Shown here: in pieces, positions 48,364 to 58,232 of the stretch | Numbering within the stretch: position 1 is the stretch's first letter | Layout of the letters: the number at the start of each line of letters is the position of its first letter | Source of the DNA: Sphingomonas sp. LC-1 | Lineage (GTDB): Bacteria > Pseudomonadota > Alphaproteobacteria > Sphingomonadales > Sphingomonadaceae | Assembly: GCF_025371035.1 (NCBI RefSeq) | Contig: NZ_JANZXB010000002.1 | Coordinates: 186,001 to 250,000, forward strand | Direction: 5' to 3' | Length of the DNA: 64,000 bases | Position numbers and translations under genes: made by a program | The notes under the pieces: model-generated | Told to the model about the DNA's origin: nothing | Databases searched by the model: none | What the model saw: the letters and a program-made list of their open reading frames with translations, nothing else

Positions 48364-49819
48364 GGCGCCGATCGTCTTTGCCGAATCGGTGGGCGGCGCG
48401 ATTCGGCTGGCCGCGCTCGACAGGGGCGCGGTCGTGGCGGGGCTGTCGGTCGGGCTGACCCTGGCCGATGCGCGGGCGCGGGTGCCGGAGATCGAAGTGT
48501 TCCCGCACGATCCCGCCGCCGATGCGGACTGGCTGGAGCGACTGGCCGAGGGTGCGCGACGCTATAGCCCGGCGGTGGCGCTCGATCCGCCGCACGGGCT
48601 GGTGATCGACAGCGCCGGCGTGGATCATCTGTTCGGCGGGGAGCGGGGGCTGGCCGAGGATATCGAGACGCGGATGGCGCGGCGGGGAATTACGGTTCGG
48701 CTGGCCTATGGCGACACGCCCGAGGCGGCACGCGCGCTGGCACGGCATGCCGGGGCGCCCGCCCCGGACGAGATGGGGGCGATCCGCCGCCTGTCCGTCG
48801 CCGCGCTGGACCTGGATGAGGAGGCGACCGCCGCGCTGATCGCGGCGGGGCTGAAGCTGGTCGGCGACGTACTGGCGCGGCCGATGGCGACGATCGCCGC
48901 GCGCTTCGGGCGGGAGGCGGCGACCGCGCTGCGGCGGCTGACCGGCGAGGAGGAGAGCCCGCTGACCCCGCGTGTCGTGGCCGCGCCGATCGCGGTCGAG
49001 CGCCGCTTTGCCGAGCCGGTGGCCCGGACCGAGCATATGCTGGGCGTGCTGGAGGAACTGGCGGGGGAAGCGGCGCGGGCGCTGGAGGAACGGCATGAGG
49101 GCGGGCGGCGCTGGGACGCGCGGCTGTTCCGCGCGGATGGCGAGGTTCAGGATCTGCGCGTCGAGACCGGGCAGCCGACCCGCGATCCGGCCATGCTGCT
49201 CCGCCTGTTCCGCGAGCGGATCGAGGCGCTGGCCGATCCGCTCGACCCCGGTTTCGGCTATGACCTGATCCGGCTGGATGTCGGGTTGGCCGAGAAGATG
49301 GATGCGGTGCAGCTTCGACTGGAGGGGGGCGAGGGGCGTGCGCATCAGGCCGAGGCGGCCGTCGCGGCGCTGATCGACCAATTGGGGACGCGGCTGGGGC
49401 GTGAACGGGTGCGGCGTATCCATCCGCGCGACAGCCATATGCCCGAACAGGCCGAATTGCTGCTTCCCGCGACCGAGGCGCCGCCCCGCGCGGAATGGAC
49501 CCGGCCCGAGGCGGGCGAGCCGCCGATGCGCCCGATCCATCTGTTCGACCCGCCTCAGCCGATCGAATCGCTTGCCGCCGAGACGCCCGACGGGCCCCCG
49601 GCGCGCTTTCGCTGGCGGCGCAAGCTGCATGACGTGGCGCGCGCCGAAGGACCCGAGCGGATCGCGGGCGAATGGTGGCGCCGCGCCGACATGGCGCCGC
49701 CGACGCGCGATTATTACCGGGTCGAGGATGTGCGCGGGCGGCGCTTCTGGATCTTCCGCCACGGCCTCTATTCCGAAACCGAACGGCCGCGCTGGTATGT
49801 CCACGGCCTGTTCGCATGA
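48254..49819 (+). CDS. imuB: ImuB, Y-family polymerase-like protein
   Basis: A 521-aa Y-family polymerase relative. The start YLALVFPWLPIERLRARRP matches ImuB, and the acidic catalytic residues of active Y-family polymerases are not in place, as known for ImuB proteins, which act as a hub joining DnaE2 and the beta clamp. The little finger region (RRLTGEEESPLTPRVV) and the C-terminal ImuB domain (RDYYRVEDVRGRRFWIFRHG) are clear. GGAG before GTG 48254 supports the start. It belongs to the imuA-dnaE2 cassette. Confidence 0.93.
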   Translation: MTRKASTPRRYLALVFPWLPIERLRARRPHLFVGRDEAPIVFAESVGGAIRLAALDRGAVVAGLSVGLTLADARARVPEIEVFPHDPAADADWLERLAEGARRYSPAVALDPPHGLVIDSAGVDHLFGGERGLAEDIETRMARRGITVRLAYGDTPEAARALARHAGAPAPDEMGAIRRLSVAALDLDEEATAALIAAGLKLVGDVLARPMATIAARFGREAATALRRLTGEEESPLTPRVVAAPIAVERRFAEPVARTEHMLGVLEELAGEAARALEERHEGGRRWDARLFRADGEVQDLRVETGQPTRDPAMLLRLFRERIEALADPLDPGFGYDLIRLDVGLAEKMDAVQLRLEGGEGRAHQAEAAVAALIDQLGTRLGRERVRRIHPRDSHMPEQAELLLPATEAPPRAEWTRPEAGEPPMRPIHLFDPPQPIESLAAETPDGPPARFRWRRKLHDVARAEGPERIAGEWWRRADMAPPTRDYYRVEDVRGRRFWIFRHGLYSETERPRWYVHGLFA

Positions 49820-49836
49820 GGGAGTCGTTCCCATTC

Positions 49837-49970
49837 CGCCCCTGCAAGGGGAGGTGGCAGTGCATCGCGCTGACGGAGGGGTGTCCCCGGTGGTGAGGTT
49901 CCCCAGCTTCGTTGGCGGCGACACCCCTCCACCATGCTGCGCATGGTCCCCCTCCCCTTTGCGGGGAAGG
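49837..49970. repeat. Palindromic intergenic repeat, copy 1 (imuB-dnaE2)
   Basis: About 134 bases with inner arms GGAGGGGTGTC and GACACCCCTCC and an outer part GGGGAGGTGGCAG. A closely related copy lies at 56046-56160. Its right end reaches within ten bases of the dnaE2 ATG and supplies part of the ribosome-binding stretch. Confidence 0.75.
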
Positions 49971-49980
49971 AAAAGGATAA

Positions 49981-52900
49981 ATGCCCGACTTCGCTGAACT
50001 GGTCGCGGCGACGCATTATTCCTTCCTCGACGGCGCGAGTTCGGCGGAGGCGATGGTCCAGCAGGCTATCGTGCTGGGGCTGGACGGAATCGGTATCGCC
50101 GACCGCAACACGGTGGCGGGGGTGGTACGCGCGCATCGGGCTTTGCGCGAAATCCGTGAGATGCATGGCAAGGACATCGGCGCCTTTGAATTGGTCGTCG
50201 GCGCGCGGCTGGTCTTTAGCGACGGGACGCCGGACATCGTCGCCTATCCGGTCAATCGTACCGGCTGGGGACGGCTGACCCGGATGCTGACGTTGGGCAA
50301 CAAACGGGCGCGAAAGGGGGGCTGCATCCTGGGGCTGGGCGACCTGACGCGTCATGCGGAGGATCTGCTGCTGATCGCGCTGCCGCACTCCAGCGCGCGC
50401 CCCTGCGGGCCGATGGCGGATGCGATGGTGCCGCCGAAGCGCGCTGATCCGGGGTTGGAGGCGACGCTCGACCGGCTGGTCGCGGCGGCGCCGGGGCGGG
50501 TGTGGCTGGGCGTGACGATGCCGAGAGGGGGCGCGGACCGGCGGCGGCTGATGACGCAGGCGGCGCTGGCCGAGGCGCGGGGCGTGCCCTTGCTCGCGAC
50601 CACCGACGCGCTGTTCGCCGATCCTGCCGACCGTCCGGTACAGGATATACTGACCTGTATCCGCGAAGGCTTGACCATCCGCAGCGCCGGGCGACGGCTG
50701 GCCGCCAATGCCGAGCGGCATCTGAAGCCCGCCACCGAAATGGCGCGGCTCTTCGCCGATCGCCCGGACGCGGTCGCACAGAGCAGGACGATCCTCGACC
50801 GGATAGAGTTTCGACTGGGGCATCTGTCCTATCACTATCCCGACGAGCCGGTGCCCGAAGGATGGGAGGCGCAGGACTGGCTGGAGGAACTCGTGCGGCG
50901 GGGGGCGGCGGAGCGCTTTCCAGACGGTGTGCCCGCCACGCTGCAAGCCACGCTGGCCAAGGAACTGGCTCTGATCGGCGAGTGCCAATATGCGCATTAC
51001 TTCCTGACCGTGCACGACGTGGTGAGTCATGCGCGCGGCCTGAAACCGCCAATCCTTTGCCAGGGGCGCGGCTCGGCGGCCAATTCGGCGGTGTGCTGGA
51101 TATTGGGGGTTACGTCGGTCGATCCGACCAGGCACGACCTCCTCTTCTCGCGATTCGTCTCCGCCGAGCGGAACGAGCCGCCCGATATCGACATCGATTT
51201 CGAGCATGAACGGCGCGAGGAGGTGATCCAGTATATCTATAACCGTTATGGCCGCCACCGCGCCGCCATCGCCGCGACGGTCATCCATTATCGCCCGCGC
51301 AGCACGGTGCGCGAGGTCGGCCGCGCGCTGGGCCTGAGCGAGGATGTGACGCAAAGGCTGACCAGCACCGTCTGGGGCAGCTTCTCCAAGCAGTTCGAGG
51401 AAAAGCGCTTCCACGAAACCGGCTTCTCGCCCGACAATCCCGAAATCGCGCGGCTGCGCACGCTGGTAGACCGGCTGCTGGGGGCGCCGCGCCACTTGTC
51501 GCAGCATGTCGGCGGCTTCGTGCTGACGCAGGGGCGGCTCGACGAGACGGTGCCGATCCATAACGGCGCGATGGAGGGGCGGACCTTCATCGAATGGGAC
51601 AAGGACGATATCGACGAATTGAAGATCATGAAGGTCGACATTCTGGCGCTGGGGATGCTGACCTGCATCCGCAAGGCGTTCGACCTGATGGAGGCGAACG
51701 GGCTGCCGCGCCCGGGTCTCGACACGCTGGCGCAGGACGAGGATGGTCGCGTCTACAGGATGCTGCAGAAGGGCGACAGCATCGGCGTGTTCCAAGTGGA
51801 AAGCCGGGCCCAGATCAACATGCTGCCCCGCCTGAAGCCGAAGGAATTCTACGATCTGGTCGTACAGGTCGCGATCGTCCGGCCGGGGCCGATCGAGGGG
51901 GACATGGTCCATCCCTATCTGCGCCGCCGGGCGGGCAAGGAGCCGGTCAGCTATCCTTCCCCGACCAAAGGTCCGGCGGACGAATTGCGAACGCTGCTCG
52001 GCAAGACCTATGGCGTGCCGCTGTTCCAAGAACAGGCGATGAAGCTGGCCATCACGGCGGCGGGGTTCACCCCCGATGAGGCCAACCAGCTTCGCCGCGC
52101 CATGGCCACCTTCCGCAATGTCGGGACCATCCAGAATTTCCGTGACAAGATGATCGGCGGCATGGTCGCACGCGGCTATGAGGCGGAGTTCGCCGAGCGC
52201 TGCTTCAAGCAGATCGAGGGATTCGGCTCCTATGGCTTTCCCGAAAGCCATGCGCTGTCCTTCGCGCGGCTGGTCTATGTCTCGGCCTGGCTGAAATGCC
52301 ATCAGCCCGCGATCTTCACCTGCGCGCTGCTCAATGCCCAGCCCATGGGATTCTATGCCCCCGCCCAGCTGGTTCGCGATGCGCGCGAGAATGGCGGGGT
52401 CGAGGTGCGGCCGGTCGATGTGAATCACAGCGGCTGGGACAATCGACTGGAGCGGCGGGAGGATGGCGCCTTCGCGCTGCGGCTGGGCTTTCGACAGGTG
52501 GATGGGTTTCGCCAAAGCTGGGGCGACGGTATCGCCGACCATGCCCCCTATGAGACGATCGAGTCGGTCGCGATCCGCGCACAGCTTCCCCGCCGGGCGC
52601 TCGACCTGCTGGCGCAGGCGGATGCCTATCGCTCGTTGGGGCGGGGGCGGCGGGAAGGGCAGTGGGAGGCGCGGCGGATGAAATCGGCGCAACTGCCGCT
52701 ATTCGCCGCGATGCAGGCCCCCGAAATGGCCGCCGAGCCCGAGGTGCCGCTTCCCCCCATGACGCCGTCCGAACAGGTGACGGCGGATTACCGCGCCACC
52801 CGCCTGTCGCTGAAAGGCCATCCGATGGCGTTCCTGCGCAGCGAACTGGCGGCCGAAGGCATCCTGTGCGCCGCCGACCTGCCGCATCTGCGCGACGGAC

Positions 52901-53267
52901 GCCGGGTGAAGGTGGCGGGGGTGGTGTTGGTGGGCCAGCGGCCGGGCAAGGGCAATGCGATCTTCGTCACGATCGAGGACGAGACGGGGATCGTTAACGC
53001 GCTGCTCTGGGCGCGCGATTTCGAGGTGAACCGGCGGGCGGTGATGGCGGCGCGGCTGATGCTGATCCACGGCGTCGTCCAGCGGAGCGAGGAGGGGGTG
53101 ATCCATGTGATGACCGCCGGGGTCGAGGATCGCAGCGCGATGCTGGCGCGGCTGGAGGATATACCCGCCATCCCACGTGCTCGCCCGATCCGCGCGGCAC
53201 TCCTGCCCAGCGCGGCATCCATCCGCGCGACGTTCGGCTGCTCCCCCGCTCGCGCGATTTCCATTGA
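49981..53267 (+). CDS. dnaE2: Error-prone DNA polymerase DnaE2, frameshifted near its 3' end
   Basis: A C-family polymerase that carries out mutagenic synthesis with ImuA and ImuB. The PHP start [17 protein letters not shown] and the catalytic aspartates in PDIDIDF (D402, D404) are present, and the OB region follows. Near the end, the frame changes: the family ending [15 protein letters not shown] then TGA (53265-53267) is found in the next frame, so one base seems missing, probably a C in the run at 53184-53186. As read here, the original frame has no stop until 53757, running through clpS (1258 aa). AAGGAAAAGG precedes the ATG. With the base restored it would be about 1095 aa. Confidence 0.93.
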
Positions 53268-53323
53268 GCGGGCCATAAGGGGCCGGAGAAGGCGATTTCT
53301 GCGATGGCCTTATCCTGGGGGAC

Positions 53324-53353
53324 TTGTGCGCACCCCCCACCATGCCATATTTT
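53324..53353 (+). promoter_or_regulatory. Possible clpS promoter
   Basis: TTGTGC (53324-53329) and CATATT (53346-53351) are 16 bases apart; the start site would be near the clpS ATG at 53362, so the message may be almost leaderless. No Shine-Dalgarno is seen before that ATG. Confidence 0.35.
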
Positions 53354-53361
53354 ACATCATC

Positions 53362-53757
53362 ATGGCCCTGAACAGCGACCTTCTCACCCATCCTTTGGGA
53401 ATGACCGGCAATGGGCCGGGACGCGGACCCGGCCAGGGCCCCGACCATGGGGATGACGACGGCAACGGCCTGGGCGTCGCGACGCGGACCCGGACGCGCA
53501 CCAAGCAGCCGACGCCGTACCGCGTGCTGATGCTCAACGACGACTACACGCCGATGGAATTCGTGGTGCTGTGCCTCCAGCGCTTCTTCCGCATGAGCAT
53601 GGACGATGCGACCCGCGTGATGCTGCACGTCCATCAGCGCGGCGTGGGCGTCTGCGGTGTGTTTTCCTATGAGGTGGCGGAGACCAAGGTGGCGCAGGTG
53701 ATCGACTTCGCCCGCGCGAACCAGCATCCGCTGCAATGCACGCTCGAAAAGGCGTAA
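53362..53757 (+). CDS. clpS: ATP-dependent Clp protease adapter ClpS
   Basis: A 131-aa N-degron adaptor that passes proteins with bulky N-terminal residues to ClpA. The conserved part is [39 protein letters not shown] and [21 protein letters not shown], ending [10 protein letters not shown]. The N-terminal glycine/aspartate-rich region is long and variable, as in other alphaproteobacterial ClpS proteins. It lies in the same frame as the broken dnaE2 end, so a read-through product is formally open, but ClpS is normally separate. Confidence 0.93.
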   Translation: MALNSDLLTHPLGMTGNGPGRGPGQGPDHGDDDGNGLGVATRTRTRTKQPTPYRVLMLNDDYTPMEFVVLCLQRFFRMSMDDATRVMLHVHQRGVGVCGVFSYEVAETKVAQVIDFARANQHPLQCTLEKA

Positions 53758-53827
53758 GGGGCTTTCCCTCGATCCTTTGCTGACGGGAAGGCGTTCCTGC
53801 CGCCGCCCGCCCGATGCGACGAATGCG

Positions 53828-54562
53828 TCAGCGTGCCGGGGGCAGCCAGCTCAGGTCCAGATTGGCGAAGCGGTCGATATAGGCGGCTTCTTGCGCCAGT
53901 TGCGCCTCGTCCAGCACCGACACCCGGCCGCCCTCGCGCTTGATCAGCCCTTCATCCTCCAACTGGCGCAGCATGCGGTTCACATGCACCGCAGTCAGCC
54001 CGATCGCGTCGCCCATCTCTTCCTGGGTCAGTCCGAGCGTGAAGGAGGTGCCGACCGCCATCCCCGCCTGACGCATCTGACCGCGCAGCGACAGCAGCAG
54101 CGTCGCCACCCGCGCACGGGCCGAGGTCCGGCCCAGTCCGGCGAGGCGATCGGTGGTGACGACCCGTTCGATCTGGTTGAGGACGAGGATCAGGCTGAAC
54201 AGGCGGGGATGGTCGGTCGCCAGCCGGGTGACGTGCGATCGGTCGAAGCCACAGACCACCGCGTTCGACGCCGCCACCACCGTGTCGGGCGATCGGCCAT
54301 AGACCAGGGTCGACATGGCAAAGAGGTCGCCGGGAAACAGGAAGCGCACGATCTGGCGGCTGCCGTCGTCGAGCAGGACATAGCACATCAGCATGCCCTG
54401 CAGCAGGACGAACAATTCCTCGCTGCGCGACTGTTCGTCCATCAGCACCGATCCGCGTCGGACCTGGCGCGGCCGTTCCTCCAGCTGGGACAGGGCTTCA
54501 CGCTCCAACGGGGTTAATTCAACCCATCTTCCCAGTCTGTCAGCAAGGCCGAAATTTGACAC
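53828..54562 (-). CDS. Crp/Fnr family transcriptional regulator
   Basis: A 244-aa regulator with a cyclic-nucleotide-binding-like domain (RRGSVLMDEQSRSEELFVLLQG, FLFPGDLFAMSTLVYGRSP) and a C-terminal helix-turn-helix (LTQEEMGDAIGLTAVHVNRMLRQLEDEGLI). The ligand pocket lacks the Fnr-type cysteine cluster, so it is not an oxygen sensor of that kind. GTG at 54562 has GAGG five bases before it; 54568 and 54601 are alternatives. It is divergent from murA and stands alone. Target genes unknown. Confidence 0.88.
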   Translation of the reverse strand: MSNFGLADRLGRWVELTPLEREALSQLEERPRQVRRGSVLMDEQSRSEELFVLLQGMLMCYVLLDDGSRQIVRFLFPGDLFAMSTLVYGRSPDTVVAASNAVVCGFDRSHVTRLATDHPRLFSLILVLNQIERVVTTDRLAGLGRTSARARVATLLLSLRGQMRQAGMAVGTSFTLGLTQEEMGDAIGLTAVHVNRMLRQLEDEGLIKREGGRVSVLDEAQLAQEAAYIDRFANLDLSWLPPAR

Positions 54563-54755
54563 TGACACCTCATCCCCCGAGCGGACACGTGCCTTAGCCA
54601 CGGAGGGTGCGAGCCCGCATTAATATCGATCAACCGGCCCTTTTCTGGTTTAACCGTCGAGGGATGCCGCGCCGGACGAGTCGCCGGAGGATTTGAACGC
54701 GATCGAGTGCGGGACCCTTGGCGGTGGCGCACGGGTCCGCTAGGAGGACGGGCCT

Positions 54756-56036
54756 ATGGACCGTATCCTCATTCGCGGCGGCAACCGGCTGTCGGGCCGC
54801 CTGAAGATCTCGGGCGCGAAGAACGCCGCGCTCACCCTGATGCCCTGCGCGATCCTGACCGATGAGCCGGTCACGCTGCGCAACCTGCCGCGTCTGGCCG
54901 ATGTCGACGGGTTCGGTCATCTGCTCAACCAGATCGGTGCGTCGACGCGGGTCGAGGGGACGCGGCCCGAGGATTTCGGCCGGGTCATGACGATCCGGGC
55001 GGGTCAGCTTTTCTCGACCGAGGCGCCCTATGACATTGTGCGCAAGATGCGCGCATCGATCCTGGTGCTGGGCCCGATCCTGGCGCGGGCGGGTGAGGCG
55101 CGGGTGTCGCTGCCTGGTGGCTGCGCGATCGGCAACCGCCCGATCGACCTGCACCTGAAGGCGCTGGAAGCGCTGGGCGCCGAGATTGAGCTGACCGCCG
55201 GCTACGTCAAGGCGAGCGCGCCCGGCGGGCGCCTGTCGGGCGGGCGCTATACCTTCCCGGTGGTATCGGTCGGCGCGACCGAGAATGCCCTGATGGCCGC
55301 CGTCACCGCACGCGGGACGTCCGTGCTGGGCAATGCCGCGCGCGAGCCCGAGATCGTCGATCTCTGCCGCTTGCTGATCGCGATGGGCGCGCGGATTGAT
55401 GGCGTCGGTACCGAGACGCTGACGATCGAAGGCGTCGAGCGGTTGCACGGTGCGACCTATTCGGTGATGCCCGACCGGATCGAGGCGGGCTCCTATGCCT
55501 GTGCCGCCGCGATCACCGGCGGCGACCTGGAACTGGTCGGGGCCTGTGCCGAGGATATGCGCGCCACGCTCGCCGCATTGACCGAGGCTGGCGTTACCGT
55601 CGAGGAAGGCCGCGACTCGATCCGCGTGAAGGCCGATGGCCCGCTTCAGCCGCTGACCCTGTCGACCGCGCCCTTCCCGGGCTTCGCGACCGACATGCAG
55701 GCGCAGTTCATGGCGATGCTGTGCAAGGCCGACGGCACCAGCACCCTGACCGAGACGATCTTCGAGAACCGCTACATGCACGTGCCCGAGCTGGCGCGGA
55801 TGGGTGCGGACATCCAGGTCCATGGCCGCACCGCGATGGTCAAGGGCGTCGCCAGGCTGACGGGCGCGCCCGTGATGGCGACCGATCTGCGCGCCTCGAT
55901 GAGCCTGATCCTGGCGGGTCTGGCAGCCGAGGGCGAGACGTCGGTGAGCCGCGTCTATCACCTCGACCGCGGCTATGAGCGGTTGGAGGAAAAGCTGTCG
56001 GCGGTGGGTGCCGACATCGAGCGCGTCGGGGACTAA
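54756..56036 (+). CDS. murA: UDP-N-acetylglucosamine 1-carboxyvinyltransferase
   Basis: A 426-aa enzyme that adds enolpyruvate to UDP-GlcNAc, the first committed step of peptidoglycan synthesis. The active-site cysteine is in [11 protein letters not shown] (C123), followed by the family motifs [12 protein letters not shown] and [16 protein letters not shown]. The start [29 protein letters not shown] is canonical, with the substrate lysine in SGAKN. A repeat separates it from the convergent ligase gene. Confidence 0.97.
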   Translation: MDRILIRGGNRLSGRLKISGAKNAALTLMPCAILTDEPVTLRNLPRLADVDGFGHLLNQIGASTRVEGTRPEDFGRVMTIRAGQLFSTEAPYDIVRKMRASILVLGPILARAGEARVSLPGGCAIGNRPIDLHLKALEALGAEIELTAGYVKASAPGGRLSGGRYTFPVVSVGATENALMAAVTARGTSVLGNAAREPEIVDLCRLLIAMGARIDGVGTETLTIEGVERLHGATYSVMPDRIEAGSYACAAAITGGDLELVGACAEDMRATLAALTEAGVTVEEGRDSIRVKADGPLQPLTLSTAPFPGFATDMQAQFMAMLCKADGTSTLTETIFENRYMHVPELARMGADIQVHGRTAMVKGVARLTGAPVMATDLRASMSLILAGLAAEGETSVSRVYHLDRGYERLEEKLSAVGADIERVGD

Positions 56037-56045
56037 ACCCGTTTC

Positions 56046-56160
56046 CTCCCCGGTAAGGGGAGGTGGCAGCACATAGCGCTGACGGAGGGGTGTCCCGCTA
56101 TCGAGAGCGCGACACCCCTCCACCATCCTTCGGATGGTCCCCATCCCCTTGCAGGAGAGG
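56046..56160. repeat. Palindromic intergenic repeat, copy 2 (murA-ligase)
   Basis: The same element as at 49837-49970: GGAGGGGTGTC with GACACCCCTCC, preceded by GGGGAGGTGGCAG and followed by a short hairpin (ACCATCCTTCGGATGGT). It fills the gap between murA and the convergent ligase gene and may end both transcripts. Confidence 0.78.
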
Positions 56161-56171
56161 AATAGAGTTGC

Positions 56172-57764
56172 CTACGTCACCAGCCGCTTCAGCGTTTCCA
56201 CCCGGTCGGCCTCGGCGGCGGGCTTGTCGGTGCGGATACGGGCGATGCGGGGGAAGCGCATCGCAACACCGGACTTGTGCCGTTTCGATTCGTGGATCGA
56301 ATCGAACGCGATCTCCAGCACCAGCGTCTTGTCTACCTCGCGAACCGGCCCGAAGCGCTGGACCGTATGCGCGCGAACGAAGCGGTCCAATGCGCGCAAT
56401 TCCTCATCGGTGATCCCCGAATAGGCCTTGCCGACGGGGAGCAACTCGCCATCCTCGGTCCAGCAGCCAAAGGTATAGTCGCTATAATAGCTCGACCGGC
56501 GGCCATTGCCGCGTTGCGCATACATCATCACGCAATCGGCGGTCAGCGGATCGCGCTTCCATTTGTACCACAGGCCCACGCGCCGCCCACCGCTATAGGG
56601 CGAATCGCGGCGCTTGAGCATCACCCCCTCGATCGCGGCGTCGCGGGCGGTGGCGCGCAGGGCCTCCAGCGCGGTGAAATCCTCCGCCTCGATCACCGCG
56701 CTGACGTCGAAGCGATCGGGGTCGAGTTTCGCGGCGAACGCCTCCAGCCGCTTCCGCCGCTCGGTCCAGGGGAGGGCGCGGACATCCTCGGTCCCGTCGA
56801 CGAGAATATCGTAGAGCCGGACGAAGGCGGGATAATCCGTCAGCATCTTCGCCGACACCGTCTTGCGCCCGAGCCGTTGCTGGAGAGCATTGAAGCTGGC
56901 GGCACCCCCGCCATCCTCCAGCGTACCCCCCTGATGCTCGCCCTTGACGAGCAGTTCGCCATCGACTGCGCCGATCGCGTCGAAGGCGTTCGCCACATCG
57001 GGAAAGGCGTGGGTCACGTCGTCGCCGGTGCGGCTATAGAGTCGGGTCTGCCCCGCGACATGGACGATCTGGACGCGAATGCCGTCCCATTTCCACTCGG
57101 CGGCATAGTCGGTCAGGTCGACCCGCAGATCCTCCAGCGGATGGGCGAGCATGAAGGGGCGGAAGACCGGCACATCGGCGGGTGTCGGCTGTGCCCCCTT
57201 GCCCTCGCCCCAGGCGAACAGTTCGGCATAAGGCGGGGACAAGCCGTGCCAGACCTCTTCCACCGCCTCGACATCCAGGCCGAAATGCTGGGCGAAGGCG
57301 GTCTTGGCCAGCCGCGCGGACAGGCCGATCCGCAGGCCGCCGGTCGCCATCTTAAGCAGTGCGAAGCGCTCCTCCGCGCTCGATCGGTCGAGCATGTCGG
57401 CGAGCACGGCGGGCGCGTCCGACCGCGACAGGTGGCGCAACCGCTCGACCACCGCGCTGACCGATAGCGGCTCGGGATCGAGCGGCCGGTCGGGTGTGGG
57501 CCAGAGCAGGGCGACCGTCTCGGCCGTGTCGCCGACATAATCGCGGCTCATGCGGAACAGCACGGGGTCGACCCGCTGCTCGATCAACGCGCGGATGAGC
57601 GCGGGCTTGACGCCCGGCAGGTCGAGATCGCCCGTCAACGCCGCCATCGCCCAGCCCCGGTCGGGATCGGGCGTGGCGGCGAGGTAATCCGCGACCAGTT
57701 TCAGCTTGGCGTTGCGCGATCGCGTATAGATCAGCGCGTCGAGCAACGCGGCAAAGTCGCGCAC
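56172..57764 (-). CDS. Cisplatin damage response ATP-dependent DNA ligase
   Basis: A 530-aa ATP-dependent ligase of the type found in alphaproteobacteria near damage-response genes. The AMP-accepting lysine is in AEWKWDGIRVQI (K225), with VDGELLVKG, EGVMLKRRDSPY and the C-terminal OB-fold residues following. The N-terminal region (FAALLDALIYTRSRNAKLKLVADYL) is the DNA-binding domain. It follows DUF1328 after seven bases. The usual partner genes, a ligase-associated exonuclease and DEXH helicase, are not seen next to it in this window. Confidence 0.93.
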   Translation of the reverse strand: MRDFAALLDALIYTRSRNAKLKLVADYLAATPDPDRGWAMAALTGDLDLPGVKPALIRALIEQRVDPVLFRMSRDYVGDTAETVALLWPTPDRPLDPEPLSVSAVVERLRHLSRSDAPAVLADMLDRSSAEERFALLKMATGGLRIGLSARLAKTAFAQHFGLDVEAVEEVWHGLSPPYAELFAWGEGKGAQPTPADVPVFRPFMLAHPLEDLRVDLTDYAAEWKWDGIRVQIVHVAGQTRLYSRTGDDVTHAFPDVANAFDAIGAVDGELLVKGEHQGGTLEDGGGAASFNALQQRLGRKTVSAKMLTDYPAFVRLYDILVDGTEDVRALPWTERRKRLEAFAAKLDPDRFDVSAVIEAEDFTALEALRATARDAAIEGVMLKRRDSPYSGGRRVGLWYKWKRDPLTADCVMMYAQRGNGRRSSYYSDYTFGCWTEDGELLPVGKAYSGITDEELRALDRFVRAHTVQRFGPVREVDKTLVLEIAFDSIHESKRHKSGVAMRFPRIARIRTDKPAAEADRVETLKRLVT

Positions 57765-57771
57765 CGGCGGA

Positions 57772-57957
57772 TCAGTCGATCGCGTTCTTCACCGACTTGC
57801 CCGCGACCAGCCCGAGCACCAGGAAGATCACGAACAATGCGATCGCGATGAAGAACAGGATCTTGGCGATCCCGACAAACGCCCCGCCGACACCCCCGAA
57901 ACCGAGTGCGCCGAGAATCAATCCGACGACGAGAAACGTGATGGCGAGCTTGAGCAT
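57772..57957 (-). CDS. DUF1328 family small membrane protein
   Basis: A 61-aa protein of the DUF1328 family with two hydrophobic segments ([17 protein letters not shown] and [17 protein letters not shown]) joined by a glycine-rich loop, [12 protein letters not shown]. Such proteins are often stress-induced inner-membrane proteins; the exact role is unknown. It ends seven bases before the ligase start, so it may lead a short operon, though the link may be only positional. Confidence 0.88.
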   Translation of the reverse strand: MLKLAITFLVVGLILGALGFGGVGGAFVGIAKILFFIAIALFVIFLVLGLVAGKSVKNAID

Positions 57958-58099
57958 GGGGGCATCCTTCCGACCTTGATGAAAAGGGTTAACCGGCGGG
58001 GCGGGTTGGTGTTCCGGTTACGGATTGCCGTTGCGATCCATGCGGGCGCGAATGTCGCCTTGCCCGTCGGCGCGCCGTGCCCAGGCGAAAGAGGAAAAA

Positions 58100-58118
58100 G
58101 GGACATGTGGTCTGTCCC
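58100..58118. promoter_or_regulatory. Inverted repeat GGGACA-N7-TGTCCC
   Basis: A perfect 6-bp inverted repeat in the gap between DUF1328 and the NodB-like gene, about 115 bases before the latter. It may be an operator for either gene; no consensus is recognised. Confidence 0.4.
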
Positions 58119-58232
58119 ATCATGGTATCGAAACCGGATCGGCGCCCGATCGCGGCATTGCAACATCGTCCCTCTTTGGGGCATGTGCGGAAGGGGAGGG
58201 GGCAGTAACCAACTGCTCACGGGGGTAAATTC

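Noticed and set aside
49768-52692. Open frame of 974 aa on the minus strand
   Set aside because: It is antisense to dnaE2 and shows no family motif.
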